The position numbers and the translations under genes are program-made. DNA of 64,000 nt from Alicyclobacillus tolerans (GTDB lineage Bacteria > Bacillota > Bacilli > Alicyclobacillales > Alicyclobacillaceae): contig NZ_JAJFNK010000001.1 in the NCBI RefSeq assembly GCF_021739485.1, forward strand, positions 1-64,000, in the 5' to 3' direction. The notes under the pieces were generated by a model, which saw only the letters and a list, made by a program, of their open reading frames with translations, had not been told where the DNA came from and searched no databases. Of the stretch, positions 8,850 through 17,370 are shown one piece after another. How positions within the stretch are numbered: position 1 is the first letter of the stretch; each line of letters starts with the position of its first letter.

Positions 8850-8880
8850 AAGGGCGCATGCGCGGTGAGCGCCCTTTTTG
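8850..8880 (+). terminator. amtB terminator
   Basis: AGGGCGC and GCGCCCT form a stem followed by TTTTTG, 27 bases after the amtB stop. Confidence 0.88.
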
Positions 8881-8982
8881 TTTTGGAGAGTAACTGCCTT
8901 TCATGATTTTCCAAACTAGAAGTTCTCTCCAAAGCCGATGTCCGTTTGGCGCATGAAGCCCGCGCCTTGCATCCAGGTTTCG

Positions 8983-9165
8983 TCAATGTATCGTGCTGCG
9001 GCGATGTCCAATCTTGATGTTCATCGTTCGATGCCACAGTGACCCCAGGACAGAAAGAGCATTTAGCCACCACATGACTTGGGACACGGTTTGCTCGTCG
9101 ATGCGGCGGGAATGCATTAAGCGCTCCAGGTGGTCGTGAGCTCGTTCTTCGCGTTCAGTGGTCAT
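8983..9165 (-). CDS. Small hypothetical protein, 60 aa
   Basis: The ATG at 9165 is preceded by CAGGAGGTGGCAAGC, a near-ideal ribosome binding site seven bases away, the best one in the neighbourhood. The product starts MTTEREERAHDHLERLMHSR, an acidic/basic helix-rich stretch, followed by a hydrophobic patch VMWWLNALSVLGSLW and a basic tail. I do not recognise it. The pattern (charged helix, one short amphipathic or membrane-peripheral segment) would fit a small membrane-associated protein. It is alone between amtB and a DHA2 MFS gene. Confidence 0.6.
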   Translation of the reverse strand: MTTEREERAHDHLERLMHSRRIDEQTVSQVMWWLNALSVLGSLWHRTMNIKIGHRRSTIH

Positions 9166-9253
9166 GCTTGCCACCTCCTGCAACATTCTTGGCAAGAATA
9201 TCGCATTTTTTGAAACTGTGTGGCAGGGCCATGTTAACTATTCGACTCTAGTA

Positions 9254-9281
9254 CATTTTGACTGGTCATTTTGGACTGGTC
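9254..9281. repeat. Short tandem direct repeat upstream of MFS gene
   Basis: CATTTTGACTGGTC is followed directly by CATTTTGGACTGGTC, sharing one base. It lies about 150 bases before the DHA2 MFS gene and may be a regulator binding site. Confidence 0.5.
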
Positions 9282-9337
9282 GCTTGGATGCAGGCGGAAG
9301 TTTAAGATCGCCTTAAAATACGGTCGTGAAATGGAAA

Positions 9338-9356
9338 GTTTCCGCATGCGGGAACC
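9338..9356. promoter_or_regulatory. Candidate IclR-type operator upstream of DHA2 MFS
   Basis: GTTTCC-N7-GGAACC fits the operator TGTTCC-N7-GGAAAC seen at 15894, 18766 and 26031 (read on the minus strand, GGTTCC-N7-GGAAAC, one mismatch). No -10 hexamer lies at the 47-base spacing found at those three sites, so it is weaker evidence. Confidence 0.45.
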
Positions 9357-9422
9357 CGCCTGTTGTGCTCGCCCTGGATGATTGCTTCAATTAAAGCGAA
9401 TACGGGATTGCGGGGAATGCAC

Positions 9423-10895
9423 ATGGAAAACAGGGTGCCGGCTTTCGCCCAACAATGGCGGATGAAGCATGTACGTGCGTATCGCTGGGTGGTCTTTAGC
9501 ACCGTCACCATGGGTACGTTCATGGTCAATTTGGACTCAAGCATTGTGACGTTGGCCTTCCCGACGTTTAGCCGTCTTTACCAGGCAGGTCCGCAGCGTT
9601 TGCAATGGGTCATGATTGCTTATCTCCTTTCGATCACGGCGGTTTTGCCGACCGTCGGTTTCATGGCAGACGTATACGGACGAAAGCGATTTTTCTTATG
9701 GGGCATTGGTATTTTCACCGCTGGGTCCGCACTTTGTGCGATATCTTCTTCCTTGATGTTTTTAGACCTTTCACGTATCGTGCAAGGATTGGGAGCCTCT
9801 ATGATTATGGGGAACGTCATGTCGATTGTGACGATTACGTTTCCGCAAGGGGAGCGGGGGCGCCCACTGGGCATGATTGGCAGTGTTGTAGCTGCTGGTA
9901 CACTGATTGGACCCGCACTTGGCGGAGTTTTGATCCCGCTTTGGGGTTGGCGGTCCATCTTTGCAGTGAACATTCCCTTCGGAGGATTGGCGCTTCTTGC
10001 CGGATTATGGCTCTTGGAGCCGATGGTCAACGGAAAGTCAAATGCCAGCAATTCAAAAGGGAAGCGGTTGGACTTTTTGGGTGCTGTTTTGTTTGCTGTC
10101 GCCATGGCAGCCTTGATTACGTTCGTTTCCAATGGGACTTCCTGGGGGTGGTCAAGTGTCGTTTCCATGACGTTGCTCGTTGGTTCTGCAGCGGCCTTTG
10201 CAGTTTTTATCCGCCATGAGCGCAAAACCGACATTCCTTTAATTGCATTTGAACTGTTTCGAATTCCGGACTTTACGTTGGGGAACGTCACGAACTTCGT
10301 TTGCTATGCGGTCCTGATGTTTCCGCCTTTTGTGACCCCTCTTCTGCTTGATGCTATCCACATATCCACTCTGCACACAGGACTGTTGATGGCGATTCAA
10401 CCCATTGCTACCATTGTCATTTCCCCGTTTGTTGGGAGATTGGCGGATCGCTTCAACAAAGCCTTGATTTCGACGGTAGGGTTCCTCATTGTGGCGTTCT
10501 CTCTGGTGTTGATGTCGACGATTCACATGGGCTCGCAAACCATGTGGATCGCGTTTGCGATCGCGTCGTTTGGTGCCGGTATCGCCGTTTTCTCCTCTCC
10601 GAACAACGTGGCGGTGATGGAAAGCGTACCCCCGACACGAACCGGGTTAGCCGGGAGCCTTTTGGCGTTGACTCGAAATTTTGGCAAGGTGACGAGCATC
10701 ACTCTGGCAGGATTAGCTTTAACCCTGGAGTTGCACGGTTCTGAGGGCAGCCTTCAGTTCGTTCGTGCGGCACATACGGCGTACCTGATGGCCAGTTTTC
10801 TCGCGGGGGTCGGCGTAATCATTTCCGGCTTTCGCCTGTTTCGACGGCAGGCGTCGAAACCATCGTTTCGAAACAAAACTTCCAGGCAGGTTTAG
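9423..10895 (+). CDS. MFS transporter, DHA2 (EmrB/QacA-like, 14 TM) family
   Basis: About 490 residues with some 14 hydrophobic segments. The DHA2 signature LDSSIVTLAFPTFSRLY lies in helix 1 and GFMADVYGRKRFF is the motif A loop. Proteins of this family export drugs or metabolites by proton antiport. The start at 9423 is chosen over earlier TTG/ATG codons because GGGGA lies upstream and the hydrophobic core begins soon after. No TetR or MarR gene is adjacent. A candidate IclR-type operator and a direct repeat lie upstream, suggesting it belongs to the catabolic regulon and perhaps exports a toxic intermediate. Confidence 0.85.
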   Translation: MENRVPAFAQQWRMKHVRAYRWVVFSTVTMGTFMVNLDSSIVTLAFPTFSRLYQAGPQRLQWVMIAYLLSITAVLPTVGFMADVYGRKRFFLWGIGIFTAGSALCAISSSLMFLDLSRIVQGLGASMIMGNVMSIVTITFPQGERGRPLGMIGSVVAAGTLIGPALGGVLIPLWGWRSIFAVNIPFGGLALLAGLWLLEPMVNGKSNASNSKGKRLDFLGAVLFAVAMAALITFVSNGTSWGWSSVVSMTLLVGSAAAFAVFIRHERKTDIPLIAFELFRIPDFTLGNVTNFVCYAVLMFPPFVTPLLLDAIHISTLHTGLLMAIQPIATIVISPFVGRLADRFNKALISTVGFLIVAFSLVLMSTIHMGSQTMWIAFAIASFGAGIAVFSSPNNVAVMESVPPTRTGLAGSLLALTRNFGKVTSITLAGLALTLELHGSEGSLQFVRAAHTAYLMASFLAGVGVIISGFRLFRRQASKPSFRNKTSRQV

Positions 10896-10941
10896 TGAAG
10901 TCCCTTTTTAGTGTGTGTCGCATATTCGGGGATTACCGCGA

Positions 10942-11005
10942 AACCCGGACACCGTTCTTCTATGTGAAACTACACGTAGATCCGGGTTCTTCCAGCAATC
11001 ATAAT
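10942..11005 (+). promoter_or_regulatory. Palindromic region and candidate promoter upstream of tctC-1
   Basis: AACCCGGA (10942) pairs with TCCGGGTT (10981), and inside it TCTATGTG (10959) pairs with CACGTAGA (10973). The inner part contains GTTCT ... GAAAC, a degraded version of the TGTTCC-N7-GGAAAC operator. The hexamer CATAAT starts at 11000, exactly 47 bases after CGTTCT at 10953, the spacing found at the three better sites. It may be operator plus promoter for the tct operon, or a transcript hairpin. Confidence 0.45.
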
Positions 11006-11131
11006 AGGGCTATCAAACGGTTTTGCACCCGGTATCTGTGCAAAAGTAGAGCCATTCCGGGTTTTCGGAAATTTTTATTCCACAAGAACTTAGAACTTAC
11101 AGAAAAACTAGTAGTGGCAGGAGGGGGTCTT

Positions 11132-12205
11132 GTGCTTCGGCGCAGTGGTGTGTGGAGAAAGCATCGTGTAGAAAGTAGGAAAGGTTTCTTGCGTGTACTG
11201 ACTGTGGTTGGGATTGCAGGGGTTACTGCCGCAGCGGTTGTGGGTTGTGGATCGTCCGGTTCGAGCGGTACAGCGAACAACACCAGTTCGGGCAGTCAGG
11301 GTTCTTCCGCGTATCCGGATCATACCATCAGCTTCATTGTGCCCTACGCTCCAGGTGGGGATTTTGACACCACAGCCCGTATTTTGGCGCCGTATTTGAC
11401 AAAATACCTGCCGCATCACCCATCGGTCATTGTCAAAAATGTCCCCGGGGGCAACAGTGTAATTGGAGACATGCAGGTCATCAACGCGAAGCCGGATGGA
11501 TACACCATCGGCTACTTTACTCTTCCCGGAATTGCACTCGGACCGCTGATTGGCCAAGGAAACTACGATTTGACCAAGGTATCTTGGGTCGGTCAAGTGT
11601 TTGCGATGCCGTATGTAGCAGCGGTATCGAAGAAATCGGGATTGACCAGCTTAAAAGCCGTTCAGGCGGACAATCACCTTAAGGTGGGGACCACGGGTAT
11701 CACCACCACAGCGGGATTGACCAGTTTTATCACCATGCAGACGCTCGGTGTAAAAAAGTCTACCACTGTTCCGAGCGGAGGGGCTTCTCAGAGTATCTTG
11801 GCTGCGTCACAAGGGGCGCTAGACTTCGTCCAGTTTCCGTACCCGGCACTGCGCCAGGAGATTGCTGCGGGTTTGCTCAAGCCTTTGTGGGTAGACGCCC
11901 CGAACCGGTTATCTCAGTTGCCCAACGTGCCGACCATCAAAGAGTTAGGCTATCCACAGTTGGCCAACGTCGTTCGTTTGGTTGGCGCCATTGGAACAAC
12001 ACCCAATGTGTCTGCACAGGAAGTGAGCGTTCTACAAAAGGCGTTGCAACAGGCGGAGAAGGACCCGGAGTTCTTGGCGAAAATGAAATCGGCCCATGAG
12101 TCGGCGGCATATCTGAACGGGCAAGATACCTTGTCGGAAGTGAAGGGCGACATTCAATTGATGCAGAAGTACGCTGTGCAAATCAAGGCTCAGATTAGCC
12201 ATTAA
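11132..12205 (+). CDS. tctC: TctC-family tripartite tricarboxylate transporter solute-binding lipoprotein
   Basis: A 357-residue extracytoplasmic binding protein. After a basic N-terminus and hydrophobic stretch, a lipobox VVGC near residue 49 marks lipid attachment, followed by a Ser/Gly linker. The mature part begins ISFIVPYAPGGDFDTTAR, the TctC (Bug) family phosphate-loop-like binding motif, with GGNSVIGDMQVINAKPDGYT further on. The GTG at 11132 follows GGAGGGGG; upstream in-frame codons lack a binding site. It heads the tctC-tctA-tctB-aldolase operon. TctC proteins bind carboxylates, including terephthalate in the TphC case, so an aromatic or tricarboxylic acid is likely. Confidence 0.93.
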   Translation: MLRRSGVWRKHRVESRKGFLRVLTVVGIAGVTAAAVVGCGSSGSSGTANNTSSGSQGSSAYPDHTISFIVPYAPGGDFDTTARILAPYLTKYLPHHPSVIVKNVPGGNSVIGDMQVINAKPDGYTIGYFTLPGIALGPLIGQGNYDLTKVSWVGQVFAMPYVAAVSKKSGLTSLKAVQADNHLKVGTTGITTTAGLTSFITMQTLGVKKSTTVPSGGASQSILAASQGALDFVQFPYPALRQEIAAGLLKPLWVDAPNRLSQLPNVPTIKELGYPQLANVVRLVGAIGTTPNVSAQEVSVLQKALQQAEKDPEFLAKMKSAHESAAYLNGQDTLSEVKGDIQLMQKYAVQIKAQISH

Positions 12206-12222
12206 AGGAAGGGGCGCCCCGG

Positions 12223-13755
12223 ATGTTTGCTCACCTGGCACCTGCTATCGGGGCATTTTTTGCCTGGCCTGCACCTTTGTTTCTGGTGATTGGCGTGTTG
12301 GCAGGCATGCTGTTCGGTGTACTTCCGGGCTTGGGCGGACCGCAAGTCTTAGCGCTGCTGACACCGCTCACCTACCGGATGAACCATACGTCTGCTATCG
12401 TTATGTTAATCGGTGCTATGAGTGCCATTCCCCTGTCGGGATCGCTGACAGCCATTCTACTGAACCTTCCTGGACATGCGCCGAGTGTCGCATCGAGTTT
12501 TGACGGCTATCCACTGACCCGTCAAGGCCGGGGTGGGTACGCTGTGGGGGCTTCCGCCATGAGTGCCATTCTCGCAGCGGTGATCGGCGCCGTTTTGCTC
12601 ACTATAATCTTGCCGTTGGGCGAACGCGTTGTGCTGGCATTTTCATTCCCAGAGTTCTTCATGATGGCCTTGGCGGGTCTCAGCATGGTCGCGGTCATCT
12701 CCCGGGGCGGCTCCATTTGGAAAGGTATGGTTGCCGTGGCACTCGGGCTGATGATTTCTTTTATTGGTTCCGATCCTGTGACGGGAACGACGCGGTTTAC
12801 TTTTGGAAATCTTTACTTATATAACGGCATTGACATCGTCCCCGCTTTAATCGGTCTGTTTGCAATCAGCCAAGCGCTCGAAATGATGCTCGAAGGCGGC
12901 CAACTCAGTGCGGATAGGGACAGCGAACTTCGTCTGACGGGTGTTTGGGCCGGAATGAAATCGGTATTCCAGAATTTTGGAGTGTTTGTTCGAGGAAACC
13001 TCATCGGTACGTTTATGGGGATGATACCCGGAGTGGGGGGCTCCATCACGACTATTGTGGCCTACGGCCAGGCGGCTCAACTGAGCAAGCACCCGGAGCA
13101 GTATGGCCAGGGCGAGATCGGAGGCGTCATCGCACCGGAGGCCGCCAATAACTCCAAGGATGCAAGCGGATTCATTCCTACGCTGCTCTTTGGCATCCCC
13201 AGTCACGTCGAGATGGCGGTACTGTTAGGGACGTTGACCGTGCTTGGTATTGACCCCGGTCCGCGGTTAGTACAGACCCACCCCGACCGGGTGTTGATGG
13301 TCATTTATGCCCTCGTGGCGGGAAACATCCTGACGGCAGCCGTTGTCCTCGGACTCGGCGGGTACATCTCCCGCTTGGCTCTTGTCCCGAAACAACTGTT
13401 GGCTCCTATTGTCTTCGCTTTGTCCATGGTAGGCGCCTATGCTCTGAACGGCGAAGTGGGAGACGTGGTGGTGGCGCTCGTGTTCGGCGTATTGGGATTT
13501 GTCATGGACCGTTTTGGTTTTCCGAAGATTAACATCGTAATTCCCATGATGATTGGCGGGCTGATGGAGACTTCGTTTAATCAAACCTTGTTGGCAATGG
13601 GATGGCGAGGTTTTGTGACTCGTCCGATTTCGCTGGGTTTGTTATGCGTTGTCATTGCGGTTTTGTACTTTTCATTTCGTACAAAACGGGGGCATTCCCA
13701 GCAGCGTGTCAGTTCAACGGGAGGTGTGAAGAGTGAACAGACAAAAGCCGATTGA
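12223..13755 (+). CDS. tctA: Tripartite tricarboxylate transporter, large membrane subunit TctA
   Basis: A 510-residue protein with about 12 membrane helices and the duplicated glycine-rich motifs of TctA, GVLPGLGGPQ in the first half and GMIPGVGGSITT in the second. It also has the conserved SLTAILLNLPG and GGVIAPEAANNSKD segments. AAAGGAAGGGG lies upstream of the ATG. It works with the TctC and TctB proteins encoded on either side as a sodium- or proton-driven uptake system. Confidence 0.96.
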   Translation: MFAHLAPAIGAFFAWPAPLFLVIGVLAGMLFGVLPGLGGPQVLALLTPLTYRMNHTSAIVMLIGAMSAIPLSGSLTAILLNLPGHAPSVASSFDGYPLTRQGRGGYAVGASAMSAILAAVIGAVLLTIILPLGERVVLAFSFPEFFMMALAGLSMVAVISRGGSIWKGMVAVALGLMISFIGSDPVTGTTRFTFGNLYLYNGIDIVPALIGLFAISQALEMMLEGGQLSADRDSELRLTGVWAGMKSVFQNFGVFVRGNLIGTFMGMIPGVGGSITTIVAYGQAAQLSKHPEQYGQGEIGGVIAPEAANNSKDASGFIPTLLFGIPSHVEMAVLLGTLTVLGIDPGPRLVQTHPDRVLMVIYALVAGNILTAAVVLGLGGYISRLALVPKQLLAPIVFALSMVGAYALNGEVGDVVVALVFGVLGFVMDRFGFPKINIVIPMMIGGLMETSFNQTLLAMGWRGFVTRPISLGLLCVVIAVLYFSFRTKRGHSQQRVSSTGGVKSEQTKAD

Positions 13756-14224
13756 CACGCTTGTAGTCGACGCAACTTTGTTTGTGGTATTTGTCGCGTT
13801 TGCGGTAATCGGTGCGCAATATCAACCCATGGCCCGCGAACTGCCGCTGCCCATTTCCATTGTGGGCGGACTCTTAGTGTTCGCCCTGTTGTTGACCGAG
13901 TTGTTTCCAAGAGTTCAGCAGGCATTGCCTTGGGTCCAACGCGCAGGGTTGACCACAATTCAAACGAAGGGATCCTCAAAACATTCGAAGCGGGAAGGTT
14001 TGTCTGGAAGAGAATGGTCCAAGGTCCTGCGGTGGATTTGTTGGCTTGCTGCATTGCTCGTCGGAATGCAGACCATTGGCTATCTGCCGGCTTCCGGCGG
14101 GTTTATCTTTTTAATGACTTGGCTCGAGGGACGGTTGAGCTGGTGGAAGGCCTTGGCTTCTGCAGTTGCAGCCTGCCTGTTCTTCTACGTCGTTTTCAAT
14201 TTGTTCCTGTCCGTTTCCTTTTAA
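13733..14224 (+). CDS. tctB: Tripartite tricarboxylate transporter, small membrane subunit TctB
   Basis: A 163-residue protein with four hydrophobic segments, the usual size and topology of TctB; sequence conservation in this family is low. The GTG start overlaps the end of tctA by 23 bases and has GGGAGGTG six bases upstream, pointing to translational coupling. A hydrophilic middle segment (about residues 70-95) separates the helices. Confidence 0.85.
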   Translation: MNRQKPIDTLVVDATLFVVFVAFAVIGAQYQPMARELPLPISIVGGLLVFALLLTELFPRVQQALPWVQRAGLTTIQTKGSSKHSKREGLSGREWSKVLRWICWLAALLVGMQTIGYLPASGGFIFLMTWLEGRLSWWKALASAVAACLFFYVVFNLFLSVSF

Positions 14225-14241
14225 TAGGAGGGATGTTGTAC

Positions 14242-14952
14242 ATGGCAAAGGCATACAGCAGCGAGTACGCTGTCAGACGGGAACTCGCGCAGACTGCGCG
14301 TCTGTTTGAAGCCCTCGACTTGTTCGACATGAACGGCCACGTCAGTGTGCGCTCAGACGGTGGGTGCTTCATCCATAGCGCGCCGGTACCGCGTCAAACC
14401 GTGGGGACAGACGACATTATCGAAGTCAACGGGGATGGCGTCATAGTTTCCGGAGACGGAGACGTACCCAACGAAATCTGGCTGCACCTCGAAATTTACC
14501 GTGCTCGGCCGGAAATTCGCGCAATTGCTCACTTTCACAGCCACTGGACCAACATCCTCACAGCAGCCCGCGTCCAGCCGCGGCCGGTAAATTCTGTTGC
14601 CTGTGTCTTAGGCGAGATTCCGGTGTACCCCGATCCCGATTCTATCAGCACCGCCGAACGAGGTCGGAGCGTTGCGTCTGTGCTTGGTTCAAACCGAGTG
14701 CTCGTGCTGCGGGCGCACGGAGCCGTCGTGACAGGTTCCTCGTTCGAGGAAGTTCTTGTGGCTTCTAAATACCTGGAGTTGAACTCCGAACAGCAACTTT
14801 TTACACATAGCCTTTCAAAAGATGCGGGGTTGTCAGCAACCGAGGTCGAGCGCCTAGGCAGAGCACTTTGGGTTCCAAAGAATGTCTCAAAAGCTTGGCA
14901 GTATTATTTTACAAAGGCAGTCCGGTCAGGGCGGTTTCTTCCGGTCGATTGA
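14242..14952 (+). CDS. Class II aldolase/adducin-family protein
   Basis: A 236-residue soluble protein of the class II aldolase family. The zinc site is visible as HFHSHWTN near residue 94 and a later RAHGAVV; DMNGHVSVR matches the family's N-terminal substrate loop. The ATG at 14242 follows AGGAGGGA. It is the last gene of the tctCAB operon. Members act as fuculose- or ribulose-phosphate aldolases, but the 3,4-dihydroxyphthalate decarboxylases of Gram-positive phthalate pathways (PhtC type) also belong here. Given the neighbours, a hydroxyaromatic-acid decarboxylase is a reasonable inference. Confidence 0.88.
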   Translation: MAKAYSSEYAVRRELAQTARLFEALDLFDMNGHVSVRSDGGCFIHSAPVPRQTVGTDDIIEVNGDGVIVSGDGDVPNEIWLHLEIYRARPEIRAIAHFHSHWTNILTAARVQPRPVNSVACVLGEIPVYPDPDSISTAERGRSVASVLGSNRVLVLRAHGAVVTGSSFEEVLVASKYLELNSEQQLFTHSLSKDAGLSATEVERLGRALWVPKNVSKAWQYYFTKAVRSGRFLPVD

Positions 14953-15060
14953 ACGCGTGTATGAGGCTGAAAGAAGGATTTTGGCCTAATACACTGAATA
15001 TACCGGATATTACAAAAAACAGTTTAATGGGAGTTTAAATAACGTTGGGGGGAAAGCGGA

Positions 15061-15828
15061 ATGCCTGGTGAGGCAGAGCATTTGTCATCGGTTCACAACG
15101 CGATCCGGATTCTACAAGAGTTTTCGGACGATAGGCCGGAATTTGGAATCAGCGAGCTGAGTGCCCGCCTAGGTCTGGCGAAGAGCACGGTTTATCGACT
15201 TTTGCACACGCTCACCGAGATGCGGTTAATCGACCAAGACGCCCGCTCGCACAAGTATCGACTGGGTCTGGGGTTATTCGTCATTGGGTCCATTCCGTAC
15301 AGGCGTATGGAACTTCGCGTCAAGGCATTTCCTCTTCTCATTGATTTGATGAACCGGGTTCGCAGGGTGGTGCGGTTGGCTGTTTACGACCAAGGGGCTG
15401 TCGTCTATCTATGCAAACTTCCAGAAGATAAAGAAACGACCATGTTCAGCAGCATCGGCAAACGGGTGCCATGCCACAGTACCGCTGTAGGCAAACTGCT
15501 TCTTGCCTACCAGGACGAGCAGGAGATTGAACGCGTGTTAAGACGGCCGTTGAAAGCGTATACACGCGGAACGATTGTAGATGCGGATAAGATTCGCGCG
15601 CAGCTGCAGGCCGTTCGCAAAGATGGGTTTGCGACCACATATGAGGAGTCTACGAAGGGGATCTGCTCCGTGGCCGTACCGGTGACGGCGGAGGGAGGGC
15701 GAGTGCTCGCGGCGCTGAGTGTCACGGGTTCCAAGTCCGAATTTTTGCCGATTCAAGTACGGGAATATGTGCGGGAGATGCGAATGTACAGCCGGCTGAT
15801 CACTGAACAGTTGGACTGTGTGGAATAA
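15061..15828 (+). CDS. IclR-family transcriptional regulator
   Basis: A 255-residue regulator with an N-terminal winged helix (residues 8-68, with FGISELSARLGLAKSTVYR) and the IclR effector domain (PCHSTAVGKLLLAY, GICSVAVPV). Such proteins sense small organic acids. It follows the first tct operon and precedes an MFS gene whose promoter carries a TGTTCC-N7-GGAAAC palindrome. The same palindrome occurs before the second tct operon and the Rieske oxygenase operon, so this protein is the best candidate to bind it, probably as an activator since the sites lie upstream of the -35 region. Confidence 0.93.
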   Translation: MPGEAEHLSSVHNAIRILQEFSDDRPEFGISELSARLGLAKSTVYRLLHTLTEMRLIDQDARSHKYRLGLGLFVIGSIPYRRMELRVKAFPLLIDLMNRVRRVVRLAVYDQGAVVYLCKLPEDKETTMFSSIGKRVPCHSTAVGKLLLAYQDEQEIERVLRRPLKAYTRGTIVDADKIRAQLQAVRKDGFATTYEESTKGICSVAVPVTAEGGRVLAALSVTGSKSEFLPIQVREYVREMRMYSRLITEQLDCVE

Positions 15829-15892
15829 CGAAAGGCCATCGCGTTATCGCAACTGACGTTTAACGACATGGATTGCTTAAAATTGTGTGCTC

Positions 15893-15946
15893 GTGTTCCA
15901 TCCACAGGAAACAGTTCGCCCCCCAGTGCCGGTACCCGTCTATAAT
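15893..15946 (+). promoter_or_regulatory. IclR-type operator and promoter (site A) of MFS gene
   Basis: TGTTCC (15894) - N7 - GGAAAC (15907) is followed by a perfect TATAAT at 15941, with no recognisable -35 hexamer. The operator starts 47 bases before the -10, and the -10 starts 49 bases before the ATG. Both distances and the sequence TATAATGAC are repeated at site B before the Rieske gene. A missing -35 next to an upstream palindrome is typical of activator-dependent promoters. Confidence 0.7.
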
Positions 15947-15989
15947 GACCTGGACACCGCAACTCGACACTGGGAAGGGTGTAGGGAGA

Positions 15990-17321
15990 ATGCAGAGAAC
16001 CTCGTTGCCCTTGGCGGCGCCAAGGTTGAGACCGAACCGTTTACCGCCGCACGTATGGCGGCTGTTGACCGTCCGTTCCTTGCGTAGTTTCAGTCAAGGT
16101 TACTTGAACGTCGTTGTTCCCTTGTATCTGATCTCACTTGGCATGTCCACACGGGATTTGGGGTTGCTGTTCAGCGCTTCATTTTTGGTTGGGGCCGCAC
16201 TTCTTCTGCCCGTTGGCGTGTACGCCGACCGTTTCGGGCGCAAACCGTTCTTGATTGGTTTTACGCTGCTCATTATCCTCTGGGGGCTGCTGTACACAGA
16301 GTCTACGAACTGGATGATTCTGGCGGCCATCGGAGCTCTCGCGGGAATTGGGCGCGGGGGTGCTGGCGAAGGCAATGGACAGGGTGGTCCGTTCGCTCCG
16401 GCTGAACAGGCCATGTTGGCAGATTTGGTACCAACACCCTACAGGCAGTCCGTTTTTACATGGAATTCCTTTCTCTCCGCTGTTTTTACTGGATTGGGCG
16501 CAGTTGTCAGTGGTTTTCCATTCTGGTTTCCAGGACTGCATGTAGGCAACTTCAGCGGCGACAGGGTCCTTTTTGTCGCCACGGTCGCCATCGGTATTGT
16601 TTCTCTGGCAATTCTTTGGAAACTTCCGGAACCTTCCCGGGATAAGCAGCCCAACGGGGAACCGCATCTTGATAAGGCACCAAAACCGCGTGCTTCGTCA
16701 GCGACAGAACCGCACGTATTGCGGCGAAAGCACAGCAGACTCCCATACAAACCCATGTCCAGCTTATCCGTGCGATTGGCCCTACAACAGTCCGCGGCAG
16801 GAGCGGCAAATACGTTTGGACTTGGTTTTATCAACTCTCTCTTTGTCGTTTGGCTGCACGACCGGTACCACGTCAACGCGGACGTAATTGGGTCGATTTT
16901 TTCGGCCACCTACGTGGCCCAGGCAGTGGGCGTATTCGTGGCCGCACGTCTGGTACGGAGAATTGGCCCTGTCTATACGGTAGTAGGCACAAGGGTCATA
17001 GCTTCCTTGCTGGTAGTGGCAACGGCATTTGCGCCGACGGTCTTGGTCGCCGGCATTTTGCAGGTTATGCGGATGGCTGTCGCGACAATGGCCGCCCCAG
17101 TACGCCAGTCGTTCATGATGGGCCTGTTTTTACCGAACGAGCGGGCAAGGGCTTCCGCGGTGGTCGGGGTTGCCCGGCGCATTCCTGCAGCGCTGAGTCC
17201 AGCCGTTTCGGGTGACATGATGACTATGGGGGCGCTCCAAGCGCCTCTGTATATCAGTGGGATTTTTCAGCTTATGAGCGCGTACCTGTATTTCCGTTAT
17301 TTCTCTGCACTGGATGAATAA
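15990..17321 (+). CDS. MFS transporter
   Basis: A 443-residue, 12-helix permease. The N-terminal tail (about 35 residues) is basic and hydrophilic, then helix 1 begins at SFSQGYLNVVVPLYLISLG; VYADRFGRKPF is motif A. A hydrophilic loop of about 60 residues (PEPSRDKQPNGEPHLD and on) separates the halves. The ATG at 15990 has GGAAGGG about ten bases upstream and lies 49 bases after a TATAAT. Its promoter carries the IclR-type operator shared with the oxygenase operon, suggesting uptake or efflux of the same aromatic acid or a product. Confidence 0.87.
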   Translation: MQRTSLPLAAPRLRPNRLPPHVWRLLTVRSLRSFSQGYLNVVVPLYLISLGMSTRDLGLLFSASFLVGAALLLPVGVYADRFGRKPFLIGFTLLIILWGLLYTESTNWMILAAIGALAGIGRGGAGEGNGQGGPFAPAEQAMLADLVPTPYRQSVFTWNSFLSAVFTGLGAVVSGFPFWFPGLHVGNFSGDRVLFVATVAIGIVSLAILWKLPEPSRDKQPNGEPHLDKAPKPRASSATEPHVLRRKHSRLPYKPMSSLSVRLALQQSAAGAANTFGLGFINSLFVVWLHDRYHVNADVIGSIFSATYVAQAVGVFVAARLVRRIGPVYTVVGTRVIASLLVVATAFAPTVLVAGILQVMRMAVATMAAPVRQSFMMGLFLPNERARASAVVGVARRIPAALSPAVSGDMMTMGALQAPLYISGIFQLMSAYLYFRYFSALDE

Positions 17322-17370
17322 CGAGTTCCTGCCTTGGTTGACCACGCCCCTTTGAGTTCTTGTTTAACCG

